Positions 33,924-42,073 of a stretch of DNA of 64,000 nucleotides are shown piece by piece (positions within the stretch are counted from its first letter, which is position 1; each line of letters begins with the position of its first letter). The position numbers and the translations under genes were made by a program. The notes beneath the pieces were generated by a model, which did not search any database, had not been told where the DNA came from, and worked only from the letters and a program-made list of their open reading frames with translations. The stretch spans positions 5,766,001-5,830,000 of the forward strand of contig NZ_CP033972.1 in the NCBI RefSeq assembly GCF_003855095.1, in the 5' to 3' direction. Source of the DNA: Gordonia insulae (GTDB lineage Bacteria > Actinomycetota > Actinomycetes > Mycobacteriales > Mycobacteriaceae).

Positions 33924-34118
33924 TCAGCAGCACCGGGCGCCGGGATTGCGGTCCTGCTCGGCGTACCGACGCCGCCAGTACTCGCGCTCGGACAGGACGG
34001 GTTCGCCCGGGTGTATCCGAGCCGTGTGGTCGACGTAGCGCCGATAGTCACGATCGCCCATCACGCTGCCGACGTACCAGGACACGGCGGCAGCGCCCCG
34101 GCGCAGCGTCTCGATCAC
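33924..34118 (-). CDS. YbdD/YjiX-family small protein (CstA partner)
   Basis: A 64-residue protein of the YbdD/YjiX (DUF466) family, recognised by DYRRYVDHTARIHPGEPVLSEREYWRRRYAEQD and the Cys-Cys end. These small proteins accompany CstA-type pyruvate/peptide transporters and are needed for transport in some bacteria. It starts at the GTG overlapping the cstA stop (GTGA), so it is translated with cstA. The longer open frame upstream is a shadow of cstA. Confidence 0.9.
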   Translation of the reverse strand: MIETLRRGAAAVSWYVGSVMGDRDYRRYVDHTARIHPGEPVLSEREYWRRRYAEQDRNPGARCC

Positions 34119-36400
34119 GGTGACCTCGTCCCGGTCGACGAATCGGCGGCAACCGGGCGCGCCGCCTCGAACTCGTCCCACTCACGTTGCAGCGCCTTCT
34201 CCGCGGGGGTGGTGATGAGCCCCCTCGGCCCGAAGATCCTCGATGGCACGGCTTCGTCCTCGGTCGTCGGCATCCCACCGAGACGAATCGACCGGAAGCA
34301 GATGTATGCGCCGACGATCGCGACGATCAGGACCAACACGGCGAAGATGATCGACAACGTGCCCTGGATGAACGTGTTGCGGATGACCGCGTCGATCTCG
34401 TCGGCGGACTTCGCCGTCTTGAACGTCGTGAGCCCCTGATCCTTGGCGTCGACGAATGCCCGGTGCTGGGCCCAGTATCCGATGGAAGGGTTGTCCGAGA
34501 AGATCTTCTGCCACGATGCCGTCATCGTCACGATCAGATCCCAGACGAGCGGGATACCCGAGACCCACACCCACTTCAGCTGACCGCGTTTGACCAGGAC
34601 CACCGTCACCACCGTGAGGGCGACCGCGGCGAGCAGCTGATTGGCGATACCGAACAGCGGGAAGAGGGTGTTGATGCCGCCGAGCGGGTCGGTGACTCCC
34701 ATCAGCAGGATCGATCCCCAGAGTGCGCAGACGATGAGGGTGCACAACCAGGCACCGGGCCGCCACGACGGATCCTTGAAACGTTTTGCGCCGGGCAGGT
34801 TTCCGATGCCGTCGGAGAGCATGAACCGGGCCACCCGGGTGCCGGCGTCGACGGTGGTCAGGATGAACAATGCCTCGAACATGATCGCGAAGTGGTACCA
34901 GAAGGCGCGGAGCTGTTCGCCGCCGATCGCCTCCTGCAACGTGTCGGCCATTCCCATGGCGAGTGTCGGCGCGCCACCGGTCTTCGACACGATCGACGCC
35001 TCGCCGACCCCTTCGGCCGCCTGCTGGAAGTGCTCTGCGGTCGCCGGCGTGCCGCCGAGGCCGAGGCCGTTGACATACTCGGCGGCGCCCTCGGCGGTGC
35101 CGTCGGTGACGGCCTTCGGTGCGTTCATCGCGAAGTAGAGGTGCTGGTCGAGGATGCATGCGGTGATCAGCGCCATGATCGCGACGAACGACTCGGTCAG
35201 CATGCCGCCGTAACCGATGATGCGGGCCTGTCCTTCCTTTGCCAGCATCTTCGGTGTCGTACCCGATGCGATGAGCGAGTGGAATCCGGACAGCGCGCCG
35301 CACGCGATGGTGATGAACAGGAACGGGAACAGCGTCCCGGCGAACGCGGGGCCCTGGCCGTTCCATGCGAAGTCGCTGACGGCCGGCGCCTCCATCACCG
35401 GACGGACCAGCAGGATGCCCACCGCCAGCAGCGCGATGGTGCCGACCTTCATGAACGTCGACAGGTAGTCGCGGGGAGCCAACAGCAGCCACACCGGTAG
35501 CACGGCGGCCGCGATGCCGTAGATGATGATCGCCCAGCTCAGCACGACCGGTGAGAGGCTGAACCAGTCCTGCCCCCACGAGGATTCGCCGACGTAGCGG
35601 CCCGCGACGATCGCGCCGAGCAGCAGCACCACACCGATGATCGACACCTCGCTGACGCGACCGGGCCTCAGGTAGCGGAGGTAGACACCCATGAACAGGG
35701 CGATGGGGATGGTCATCGCAATGGAGAACACGCCCCACGGGCTTTCCGCGAGCGCGTTGACGACGACCAGCGCGAGGACGGCGATCAGGATGATCATGAT
35801 GACGAACACCGCGACGATGGCGGCCGTACCGCCGAAGGCGCCGAGTTCGTCGCGCGCCATCTGGCCCAGGCTGCGTCCGCGTCGCCGGGTCGAGATGGAC
35901 AGGACCAGATAGTCCTGCACACACCCGGCGAACACCGCGCCGATGATGATCCAGATGGTGCCGGGGAGATAGCCCATCTGCGCGGCGAGGACCGGACCCA
36001 CCAGCGGTCCGGCACCTGCGATCGCCGCGAAGTGATGCCCGAACAACACGCGACGGTCCGTGGGCATGTAGTCGCGGGAATTGTCGAGCAGCTCGGCGGG
36101 TGTCGCGTGGTCGTCGCGCGGCTTGACGACCTTCATCTCGATCATCCGCGCATAGAAGCGGTAGGCGATGACGTAGGTGCAGACCGCGGCGAGGACGAAC
36201 CACACCGCGTTCACCGTCTCGCCGCGGACGAAGGCGACGATCGCCCAGGAGACCGCGCCGATCAGGCCGATGATCGCGAACAGGATCTTCTTCGCCGGCG
36301 TCATCGGTGAGCGATCGATGATCGCCACGGGTGGGAGGTCCGGATCGGTCTTGACGTACTCGATGTTCGGATCGTCCGCGCGTTCGTCGGTAACCGTCAT
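34115..36400 (-). CDS. cstA: Carbon starvation protein CstA-type transporter
   Basis: A 761-residue inner-membrane protein with about 16-18 helices, the full CstA length. Family landmarks: the N-terminal YRFYARMIEMKVVKPRDDHATPAELLDN and MPTDRRVLFGHHFAAIAGAGPLVGPVLAAQMGYLPGTIWI segments, VSISTRRRGRSLGQ and the KPG-type central loops (IASGTTPKMLAKEGQARIIGYGGM). CstA imports pyruvate or peptides during carbon starvation. It is followed by its usual partner YbdD, coupled by a GTGA overlap. A TATAGT -10 element and an overlapping CRP-like palindrome sit 25-45 bp before the ATG. Confidence 0.95.
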   Translation of the reverse strand: MTVTDERADDPNIEYVKTDPDLPPVAIIDRSPMTPAKKILFAIIGLIGAVSWAIVAFVRGETVNAVWFVLAAVCTYVIAYRFYARMIEMKVVKPRDDHATPAELLDNSRDYMPTDRRVLFGHHFAAIAGAGPLVGPVLAAQMGYLPGTIWIIIGAVFAGCVQDYLVLSISTRRRGRSLGQMARDELGAFGGTAAIVAVFVIMIILIAVLALVVVNALAESPWGVFSIAMTIPIALFMGVYLRYLRPGRVSEVSIIGVVLLLGAIVAGRYVGESSWGQDWFSLSPVVLSWAIIIYGIAAAVLPVWLLLAPRDYLSTFMKVGTIALLAVGILLVRPVMEAPAVSDFAWNGQGPAFAGTLFPFLFITIACGALSGFHSLIASGTTPKMLAKEGQARIIGYGGMLTESFVAIMALITACILDQHLYFAMNAPKAVTDGTAEGAAEYVNGLGLGGTPATAEHFQQAAEGVGEASIVSKTGGAPTLAMGMADTLQEAIGGEQLRAFWYHFAIMFEALFILTTVDAGTRVARFMLSDGIGNLPGAKRFKDPSWRPGAWLCTLIVCALWGSILLMGVTDPLGGINTLFPLFGIANQLLAAVALTVVTVVLVKRGQLKWVWVSGIPLVWDLIVTMTASWQKIFSDNPSIGYWAQHRAFVDAKDQGLTTFKTAKSADEIDAVIRNTFIQGTLSIIFAVLVLIVAIVGAYICFRSIRLGGMPTTEDEAVPSRIFGPRGLITTPAEKALQREWDEFEAARPVAADSSTGTRSP

Positions 36401-36425
36401 CAGCGCAACCTTCCTCGTCTACGAG

Positions 36426-36444
36426 TGTGGCCCGGGTCACTATA
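36426..36444. promoter_or_regulatory. cstA promoter with overlapping CRP-like site
   Basis: On the minus strand TATAGT (36444 to 36439) is a good -10 box for cstA, about 39 bp before the ATG at 36400. Overlapping it, TGTGG-CCCGGG-TCACT (36426-36441) matches TGTGA-N6-TCACA at 8 of 10 bases. A CRP/GlxR protein bound here would cover the start of transcription, so repression would be expected rather than activation. Confidence 0.5.
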
Positions 36445-36511
36445 CAGCCCGAGGCGATCGCCGATCGTCGGGGACATTGAATCGAGATGCGGGCTCGGGC
36501 AGGCTGGCATC

Positions 36512-38821
36512 ATGCCGAGTCCGTCATCGTCGTCGCGTCCGTCGTCGCCCGCCTCGTCCCGTCCGTCACGCCCAATCGATCACCACGCCCGCGCGACCGA
36601 GATCGTCGCGGGTCTGTCCGTCGCGGACAAGGCGGCTCTCGGCACCGGGGCGTCCTTCTGGTACACGGTGGGACTGTCCGATGTCGACGTCAGGCCGGTC
36701 ATGTTGACCGACGGACCGCACGGCATACGCAAGCAGGGCGGCTCGGCAGATGCCCTCGGTCTCAACGATTCGGTTCCGGCCGTGTGCTTTCCGCCCGCAG
36801 TCGGGATGGCATCGACATTCGACGCCGATCTGATCGAACGGGTCGGGGATGCCTTGGGCGTCGAGTGCATCGCCGAGCGGGTCGGAGTCCTCCTCGGACC
36901 CGGCGTCAACATCAAGCGGTCACCACTCGGCGGACGGAACTTCGAGTACCTGTCCGAGGATCCGTATCTCACGGGCCGGATCGGCGCGGCACTGGTTCGG
37001 GGTGTGCAGCGCCACGGGATCGGGACGTCGGTCAAACACTTCGCGGTCAACAATCAGGAGCACGAGCGTCTCCGGGTGAGTGCCGACGTCGATGAGCGCC
37101 CGTTGCACGAGATCTACCTCCGGGCGTTCGAACACATCGTCGGTGCTGCGCAGCCGTGGACCGTGATGGCGTCGTACAACCGGATCAACGGCGTGTACGC
37201 GACGGAGAACCACTGGCTGCTGACCGAGACCTTGCGTGACCGTTGGGGATTCGACGGTCTGGTGGTGTCGGACTGGATGGCTGTCGACGACCGCGTCGCG
37301 GCGTTGGCCGCGGGCCTCGATCTCGAGATGCCGTCGAGCGGTGACCGCGGTCCGGGCGCCGTTCGGGCCGCTGCCGCGGATGACGCACGGACCGCGGCAG
37401 CCCTGGAGGCCGCCGCCTGCCGAGTCGTCGAACTCGCGCTCGCGGCCGCGGACAATGCTGTCGACGGGGCGACCTACGACCATGAGGCCCATCACCGTCT
37501 GGCACGAGAGGTGGCGCGCCGATGCCCGGTCCTGCTCAAGAACGATCCGGTGGGCGGTCATGGCCCCGTGCTGCCGCTGAGCAGGTCCACCTCGGTGGCG
37601 GTGATCGGCGAGTTCGCCCGCACGCCGCGCTATCAGGGTGGCGGGAGTTCCAAGATCAACCCGTTCCGGCTCGACACGGCCCTCGACGAGATGCGTGCAC
37701 TCGCCGCAACGGACCGGGTCACGTTCGCGCCCGGATTCGCGCTCGGTGCAACCGACTCCGACGGGGACACGGTCGACGGGGACATGGTTGATGAGGCCGT
37801 CGCCGCGGCCAGGCAGGCCGACGTCGCCGTGGTCTTCCTCGGTCTGGGCGACGACGATGAATCCGAGGGTTTCGACCGTGCGGACTGGACGTTGCCCGCC
37901 CCGCAACTCGACCTGCTCCGCCGGGTGATCGAAGCGAATCCGCGTACGGCGGTGGTGCTCTCGAACGGTGGGGTGGTCGATCTCGACGAGGTCGACGAGG
38001 CGCCCGCGGTGCTGGAGGGATGGCTGCTCGGCCAGGCCGGGGGAGGCGCGATCGCCGATATCCTCTACGGACTGGTCGACCCCTCGGGCCGGCTGGCGGA
38101 GACGATACCGTTACGGCTGGAGGACAGTCCGGCGTTCCTTGACTTCCCGGGGGAGCAGTTGCATGTGCGCTACGGCGAGGGTGTGTTCGTCGGCTACCGA
38201 TGGTATGACGCCCGCCGGCTGCCGGTGCGGTATCCGTTCGGACATGGATTATCCTATACAACAATTGAATTCGACGATATCTCGGTTGCCGAGAAAAATG
38301 ATGGGCTTCATGTCGGTGTGACGGTGTCGAACACCGGTGAACGGCCGGGCCGCGCGATCGCGCAGGTCTACATCGGCCTCGACAAGTCGGTGGTGGCCCG
38401 ACCACCGCGTGAACTCAAGGCGGTCGGCATCGCCGATCTCGAACCAGGTGAGCACCGTCGGCTCGACATCGAGATCGCGCGATCCGAACTGGCGTATTGG
38501 GATCGTGTCGTCGACGGCTGGGTCGTCGAGGGCGGCGAGTATCAGGTGCAGGTCGGCGCGTCGAGTCGCGACATCAGGCTGACGGCCGGCGTCGCAGTGG
38601 CCGGCGACGAACGCACCGTTCCGATCTCGGCGTCGTCCACACTCGGTGAGGTTCTCGATCACCCGACGGCCGGCCCCGCGCTGAGGTCCCGTATCGCGTC
38701 GACGATGGGCGTCGACGACCTCGATCCGACGATCCTGATGATGGTGTCGTCGTTCCCGATCGGCCGTATCGCGCCGATGCTCGGTTTCGACGAGACCGCG
38801 CTCGACGATCTGCTGGCCTAG
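36512..38821 (+). CDS. Glycoside hydrolase family 3 (beta-glucosidase type)
   Basis: A 769-residue GH3 enzyme. N-terminal (alpha/beta)8 domain to about residue 300 with VMLTDGPHGIRKQ, LLGPGVNIKRSPLGGRNFEYLSEDP, SVKHFAVNNQEHERLRVS (Lys175-His176) and the nucleophile Asp254 in GLVVSDWMAVDD. Then an alpha/beta sandwich (VAVIGEFARTPRYQGGGSSKINP) and a fibronectin-III-like domain near 590-690. The extra C-terminal 70 residues are a small helical domain. No signal peptide, so it likely acts on imported oligosaccharides. The ATG at 36512 is preferred; residues upstream in frame look non-coding. A short A/T-rich patch at 38245-38310 stands out in the coding sequence. Confidence 0.9.
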   Translation: MPSPSSSSRPSSPASSRPSRPIDHHARATEIVAGLSVADKAALGTGASFWYTVGLSDVDVRPVMLTDGPHGIRKQGGSADALGLNDSVPAVCFPPAVGMASTFDADLIERVGDALGVECIAERVGVLLGPGVNIKRSPLGGRNFEYLSEDPYLTGRIGAALVRGVQRHGIGTSVKHFAVNNQEHERLRVSADVDERPLHEIYLRAFEHIVGAAQPWTVMASYNRINGVYATENHWLLTETLRDRWGFDGLVVSDWMAVDDRVAALAAGLDLEMPSSGDRGPGAVRAAAADDARTAAALEAAACRVVELALAAADNAVDGATYDHEAHHRLAREVARRCPVLLKNDPVGGHGPVLPLSRSTSVAVIGEFARTPRYQGGGSSKINPFRLDTALDEMRALAATDRVTFAPGFALGATDSDGDTVDGDMVDEAVAAARQADVAVVFLGLGDDDESEGFDRADWTLPAPQLDLLRRVIEANPRTAVVLSNGGVVDLDEVDEAPAVLEGWLLGQAGGGAIADILYGLVDPSGRLAETIPLRLEDSPAFLDFPGEQLHVRYGEGVFVGYRWYDARRLPVRYPFGHGLSYTTIEFDDISVAEKNDGLHVGVTVSNTGERPGRAIAQVYIGLDKSVVARPPRELKAVGIADLEPGEHRRLDIEIARSELAYWDRVVDGWVVEGGEYQVQVGASSRDIRLTAGVAVAGDERTVPISASSTLGEVLDHPTAGPALRSRIASTMGVDDLDPTILMMVSSFPIGRIAPMLGFDETALDDLLA

Positions 38822-38859
38822 AAATGCGCTGCGCGGCAGTGCCTTTTCTTCGCCGGCCG

Positions 38860-38908
38860 CTGGTCGAGTGGCCGACGAACGTAGTGAGGAGGTGTATCGA
38901 GACCTCAG
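38860..38908. repeat. Interspersed palindromic repeat (CTGGTCGAG ... CGAGACCTCA)
   Basis: The element reads CTGGTCGAG at one end and ATCGAGACCTCA at the other, with an imperfectly palindromic middle (GGCCGACGAACGTAGTGAGG). From general knowledge, elements of the form TGAGGTCTCGATAC-N-CTCGACCAG recur between genes in Gordonia, Rhodococcus and other actinobacteria. Only one copy is in this window. It lies in the 208-bp gap between the GH3 gene and the P450 gene. Confidence 0.6.
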
Positions 38909-39018
38909 GCGGCGATGGTGTCGAGGTGCAGGGTGCGTCGGTTGTAGGCGGGTAGTGGTGTTCTCGGGGCGTGGGCCGCGAGGTGGTCAGTTGTCGTCAT
39001 TTTGGGATTCCGAGGCAT
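38905..39018 (-). other. Possible gene-end remnant
   Basis: A 37-codon minus-strand stretch (MPRNPKMTTTDHLAAHAP ... DTIAA) with G/C-rich third positions in its second half. Its stop TGA is the first triplet of the adjacent palindromic repeat. It could be the degraded end of a transposase or other lost gene, or a chance open frame. I do not recognise it, and no upstream coding part survives because the P450 gene begins right beside it. Confidence 0.25.
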
Positions 39019-39029
39019 CCGCCCACGGG

Positions 39030-40409
39030 TCACCCGGTGGGGTCCGTCGCCGTTGTCGTGGGCGTTCGCCGATGCACGGTGACCATCCCGCCGCGTCGCG
39101 GCGCGTACGCGACACCACGCGAATGCCACGCTTCCGGCTTCGCCGAGGTGGGTTCGATAGTGAAGTCGCGCAGCAGGATTCGTAGTACCACATCCATCTC
39201 CATGTGAGCGAAGGCGGCACCGATGCACCGGCGGGTACCGCCGCCGAAGGGGAGCCACGCCGGGCCGGGTGTGGTCCCGAGAAACCGGCCAGGGTCGAAT
39301 CGCTCAGGGTCGCGGAACTGACGGCTGTCGTCGTGCAGTTGCGAGATCGCCACGAGGATGTTGTACCCCCGCGGAATCCGGTAGGGCCCCAGCTCGATCG
39401 AGTCGGCGACCACGTGGCGTCCGGCGAAGTCGATGACGGGCCGGCTCCGCTGGGTCTCCATGATGGTGGCGAGGCGCAACTCGTTTCCGCCGGCGTCGAC
39501 CTCGGTGGTCAGCGCGTCGAGCACGTCCGGGTTGCGTTGCAGCCGTTCGACGGCCCAGGCGAGCGTCGTGGCGGTGGTCTCGTGTCCGGCGGCGAGGAGG
39601 GCGAGTAGTTCGTCGGCGACCTCCGCATCGGTCATGGCCGAGCCGTCGTCGTATCTGCTCTGCAGCATGAGCGCGAGGATGTCGTCGCGCTCGTCGAGTC
39701 GGGGATCGTTGCGCGCCTTGGTGATCAGGGTGTCGATGGTCGATTCGTAGGTTCGCCGGTGTGCCCTGAACGCACGGCGAGGGTCCAGCCGGCCGAGCGA
39801 GAAGGGGATGTCCGGAAGAGCCGCCAGCCGGGAGCCTGCGGTCACCATGGGCGGGATGATGTCGCGCAGGGTGTTCAATTCACGTCCGTCTGCGCCGAAG
39901 ACCGTCCGCAGGATGACGTTGAGTGTCACGCGCATCATCGGCTCGAGGGTCGCGAACGGGGTTCCGGTCGGCCAGGTCCGGGCCTCGGCTTCGAACTCCT
40001 CGGCCACGACGGCCTCGTACTGTTTGATGCGCTTGCCGTGCAGCGGCGGTGTGAGCAGCTTGCGACGTCTGCGGTGATCGGTGCCCTCGAGCGCGAACAT
40101 CGAGCCGTCGCCGAGAATGCGGCCAAGGCTTGGACGCACGTTGTTCACCTGGTCGGTCGGCGTCGTGAACAACTGCTTGGCCATCGTGGGGTCGGCGATC
40201 ACGACGACGCGGCCGAACACCGGTATCCGAATGGTGAACGCACTGCCGTGACGGCGCGCCAGGGCCGCGACGGTCTGTCGCCTGCGGGTCATGAAGCCGA
40301 ATCCCTGTATCGCGCTCGGCAGATGCGGGCCGGGCGGCAGCACCGCAGGGCGTGCCTCCGGGCCGGATTCGTGGTCGATGGACGAGGTGATCGGCTGTGC
40401 GGAGCGCAT
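39030..40409 (-). CDS. Cytochrome P450
   Basis: A 459-residue class I bacterial P450. I-helix AGHETT (274-279), K-helix ETQR (Glu318-Arg321), and haem loop FGGGTRRCIGAAF with the thiolate ligand Cys395. It hydroxylates an unknown, probably lipophilic, substrate using electrons from a ferredoxin and reductase; none is encoded next to it. The ATG at 40409 has GGAGG 8 bases upstream; the longer open frame is antisense to the TetR gene. Two identical-core operators and a divergent TetR gene show substrate- or ligand-controlled expression. Confidence 0.95.
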   Translation of the reverse strand: MRSAQPITSSIDHESGPEARPAVLPPGPHLPSAIQGFGFMTRRRQTVAALARRHGSAFTIRIPVFGRVVVIADPTMAKQLFTTPTDQVNNVRPSLGRILGDGSMFALEGTDHRRRRKLLTPPLHGKRIKQYEAVVAEEFEAEARTWPTGTPFATLEPMMRVTLNVILRTVFGADGRELNTLRDIIPPMVTAGSRLAALPDIPFSLGRLDPRRAFRAHRRTYESTIDTLITKARNDPRLDERDDILALMLQSRYDDGSAMTDAEVADELLALLAAGHETTATTLAWAVERLQRNPDVLDALTTEVDAGGNELRLATIMETQRSRPVIDFAGRHVVADSIELGPYRIPRGYNILVAISQLHDDSRQFRDPERFDPGRFLGTTPGPAWLPFGGGTRRCIGAAFAHMEMDVVLRILLRDFTIEPTSAKPEAWHSRGVAYAPRRGGMVTVHRRTPTTTATDPTG

Positions 40410-40440
40410 GTCCGCACCTCCTTCCCGAGGCGGAGGTGTT

Positions 40441-40480
40441 GGTACATCGACGTACCAGGGCGACGGTACGCTTACGTACC
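40441..40480. promoter_or_regulatory. Two tandem TetR operators (GGTAC-N6-GTACC)
   Basis: GGTACATCGACGTACC (40441-40456) and GGTACGCTTACGTACC (40465-40480): both are GGTAC-N6-GTACC palindromes with centres 24 bp apart, and the second extends to 6-bp perfect arms. They occupy the gap between the divergent P450 and TetR genes, the second ending about 34 bases before the TetR start. Confidence 0.9.
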
Positions 40481-40513
40481 GCGATTCGGCAAGGGGCGTC
40501 GTATCGTTGGGTG

Positions 40514-41134
40514 GTGTCCGATGCCGTCCTACCCGATGTCGCGACGCCGACCACGTCCGGCGCGGGCGTGCGTCAGCGCCTGCTCGATGCGATGGCCACG
40601 TGCCTGATGAACCGGGGCTATCGCGAGACGACGGTGGCGGACGTCGTCCGGGTGGCGAGGACGTCGCGTCGCTCGTTCTATCAGGAGTTCCGCGACAAGC
40701 AGGCGTGCTTCGTCGAACTCCTGCGAACCGCCAACGACGCGATGGTGGCGGCGATCGCGGAGGGTGTCGATCGTGACGCCGAGTGGTACACGCAGATCCG
40801 CCAGGCCGTCCAGGCCTACGTGGCGGTGACCGAAAAGCACCCGGAGATCGCGTGGAGTTGGATCCGGGAACTGCCGGCACTCGGAGAGTCGGCGCGCACC
40901 GTGCAGGTCGAGGCGATGGAGTCGCTGATCGAGGTGTTGGTGCCCCTGACCGATTCGCCGCAGATGCGCGCAGCGGGGATCAGGCCGATGACCCACGAGA
41001 CCGCGGTCATCATCTGGGGCGGAATCCGTGAGCTGGCGGCGTCGGCGGTGGAGGAGAAGCGCTCGCTCTACACGATCGTCGAGCCGGCGGTGGCGGCCTG
41101 CGTCGCGCTGGTCGGCGCCAACATCGAGGCGTGA
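40514..41134 (+). CDS. TetR-family repressor of the P450 gene
   Basis: A 206-residue TetR regulator with the HTH at residues 15-60 (RQRLLDAMATCLMNRGYRETTVADVVRVARTSRRSFYQEFRDKQACFVELL). The longer open frame upstream is promoter DNA. I chose the GTG at 40514 (VSDAVLPD), with a GTG at 40511 equally possible, because both lie just after the two operators. It very likely represses the divergent P450 and itself. Confidence 0.88.
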   Translation: MSDAVLPDVATPTTSGAGVRQRLLDAMATCLMNRGYRETTVADVVRVARTSRRSFYQEFRDKQACFVELLRTANDAMVAAIAEGVDRDAEWYTQIRQAVQAYVAVTEKHPEIAWSWIRELPALGESARTVQVEAMESLIEVLVPLTDSPQMRAAGIRPMTHETAVIIWGGIRELAASAVEEKRSLYTIVEPAVAACVALVGANIEA

Positions 41135-41263
41135 AGCGATACCCGAAAGTTGTCGTACTACTACATTCGCGCCGATGGCATCGGGCCGGTGTGGCCCCCA
41201 TTGCTGGCCCCGCGTGCTAGAACGCACAGGGGTCGTCGCATCGGCCCCGGGCAGGAGAGCACC

Positions 41264-42073
41264 ATGTCACAGAGTCCGGACGGATCGGATACCACCGCCG
41301 TGACCAGCGAGGTCGAGATCGCGGTCGACGCCCCGCTGGGGATCATCACCCTGTCCGCGCCGCAACGCCGGAACCCGTTGTCGACGAGGACGATGCGGGC
41401 CGTCACCGCGGCGCTGAGACGATTCGACGCCGACCCCGAGGTTCGGGTCGTCATCGTCCGGGCGCTCGGTCCGGCGTTCTCCGCGGGCCACGACCTCACC
41501 GAACTGGTCGATCGGACTCTCGAGGACGAGCGCGCGGTCTTCGCGACCTGCACCGAGCTGATGACGGCCGTCCACGCGGTCCGGCAGCCGGTGATCGCGG
41601 AGGTCGCCGGACTCGCGTTCGCGGCCGGGTGCCAGCTCGTCGCCACCTGCGACCTCGCGGTCGCCGGTGTATCCGCGCGGTTCGCCACCCCGGGTGTGCG
41701 GATCGGACTGTTCTGCTCCACCCCGATGGTGGCCCTGACGAGGGCGATCGGGCGTAAGCGCGCCATGCGAATGCTGCTCACCGGCGATCCGATCGACGCG
41801 ACCACCGCCGCCGACTGGGGCCTCGTGGGCGAGGTCGTCGCCGACGATGAACTGGCCGCCACGGTCCGTGACGTCGCACTGCGGATTGCCTCGTCGAGTG
41901 CGTCGACGTTGTCGATCGGCAAACGTGCTTTCTACGATCAGCTCGACCGGCGCGAGGACGAGGCATACGAGCTGATGCAGGAGACGATGGCGGTCAATGC
42001 GATGACCTGCGATGCCCAGGAGGGTATGTCGGCGTTCCTCGCGAAACGGGCGCCGGTCTGGACCGACTCATGA
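41264..42073 (+). CDS. Crotonase-family protein lacking both catalytic glutamates
   Basis: A 269-residue crotonase-fold protein, like enoyl-CoA hydratase in layout: CoA-binding AFSAGHDLTEL (oxyanion loop) and GLAFAAGCQLVATCDLAVAG. The two catalytic Glu of true hydratases are both replaced: Gln in AGCQL where GGGCE is expected, and Gly in FATPGVRIG where LPE is expected. So it is probably not a hydratase; it may be a thioesterase-, isomerase- or ECHDC3-like member. CAGGAGAG lies 5-12 bases before the ATG. It overlaps the convergent SARP gene by 6 bases. Confidence 0.85.
   Translation: MSQSPDGSDTTAVTSEVEIAVDAPLGIITLSAPQRRNPLSTRTMRAVTAALRRFDADPEVRVVIVRALGPAFSAGHDLTELVDRTLEDERAVFATCTELMTAVHAVRQPVIAEVAGLAFAAGCQLVATCDLAVAGVSARFATPGVRIGLFCSTPMVALTRAIGRKRAMRMLLTGDPIDATTAADWGLVGEVVADDELAATVRDVALRIASSSASTLSIGKRAFYDQLDRREDEAYELMQETMAVNAMTCDAQEGMSAFLAKRAPVWTDS

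Noticed and set aside
34182..36440. 752-codon second minus-strand frame within cstA
   Set aside because: Arg/His-rich out-of-frame reading of cstA.
38905..39258. 117-codon minus-strand frame as a full gene
   Set aside because: Its first two thirds overlap the P450 end out of frame; only the last 37 codons lie outside and look faintly coding, so I list those alone as a possible remnant.
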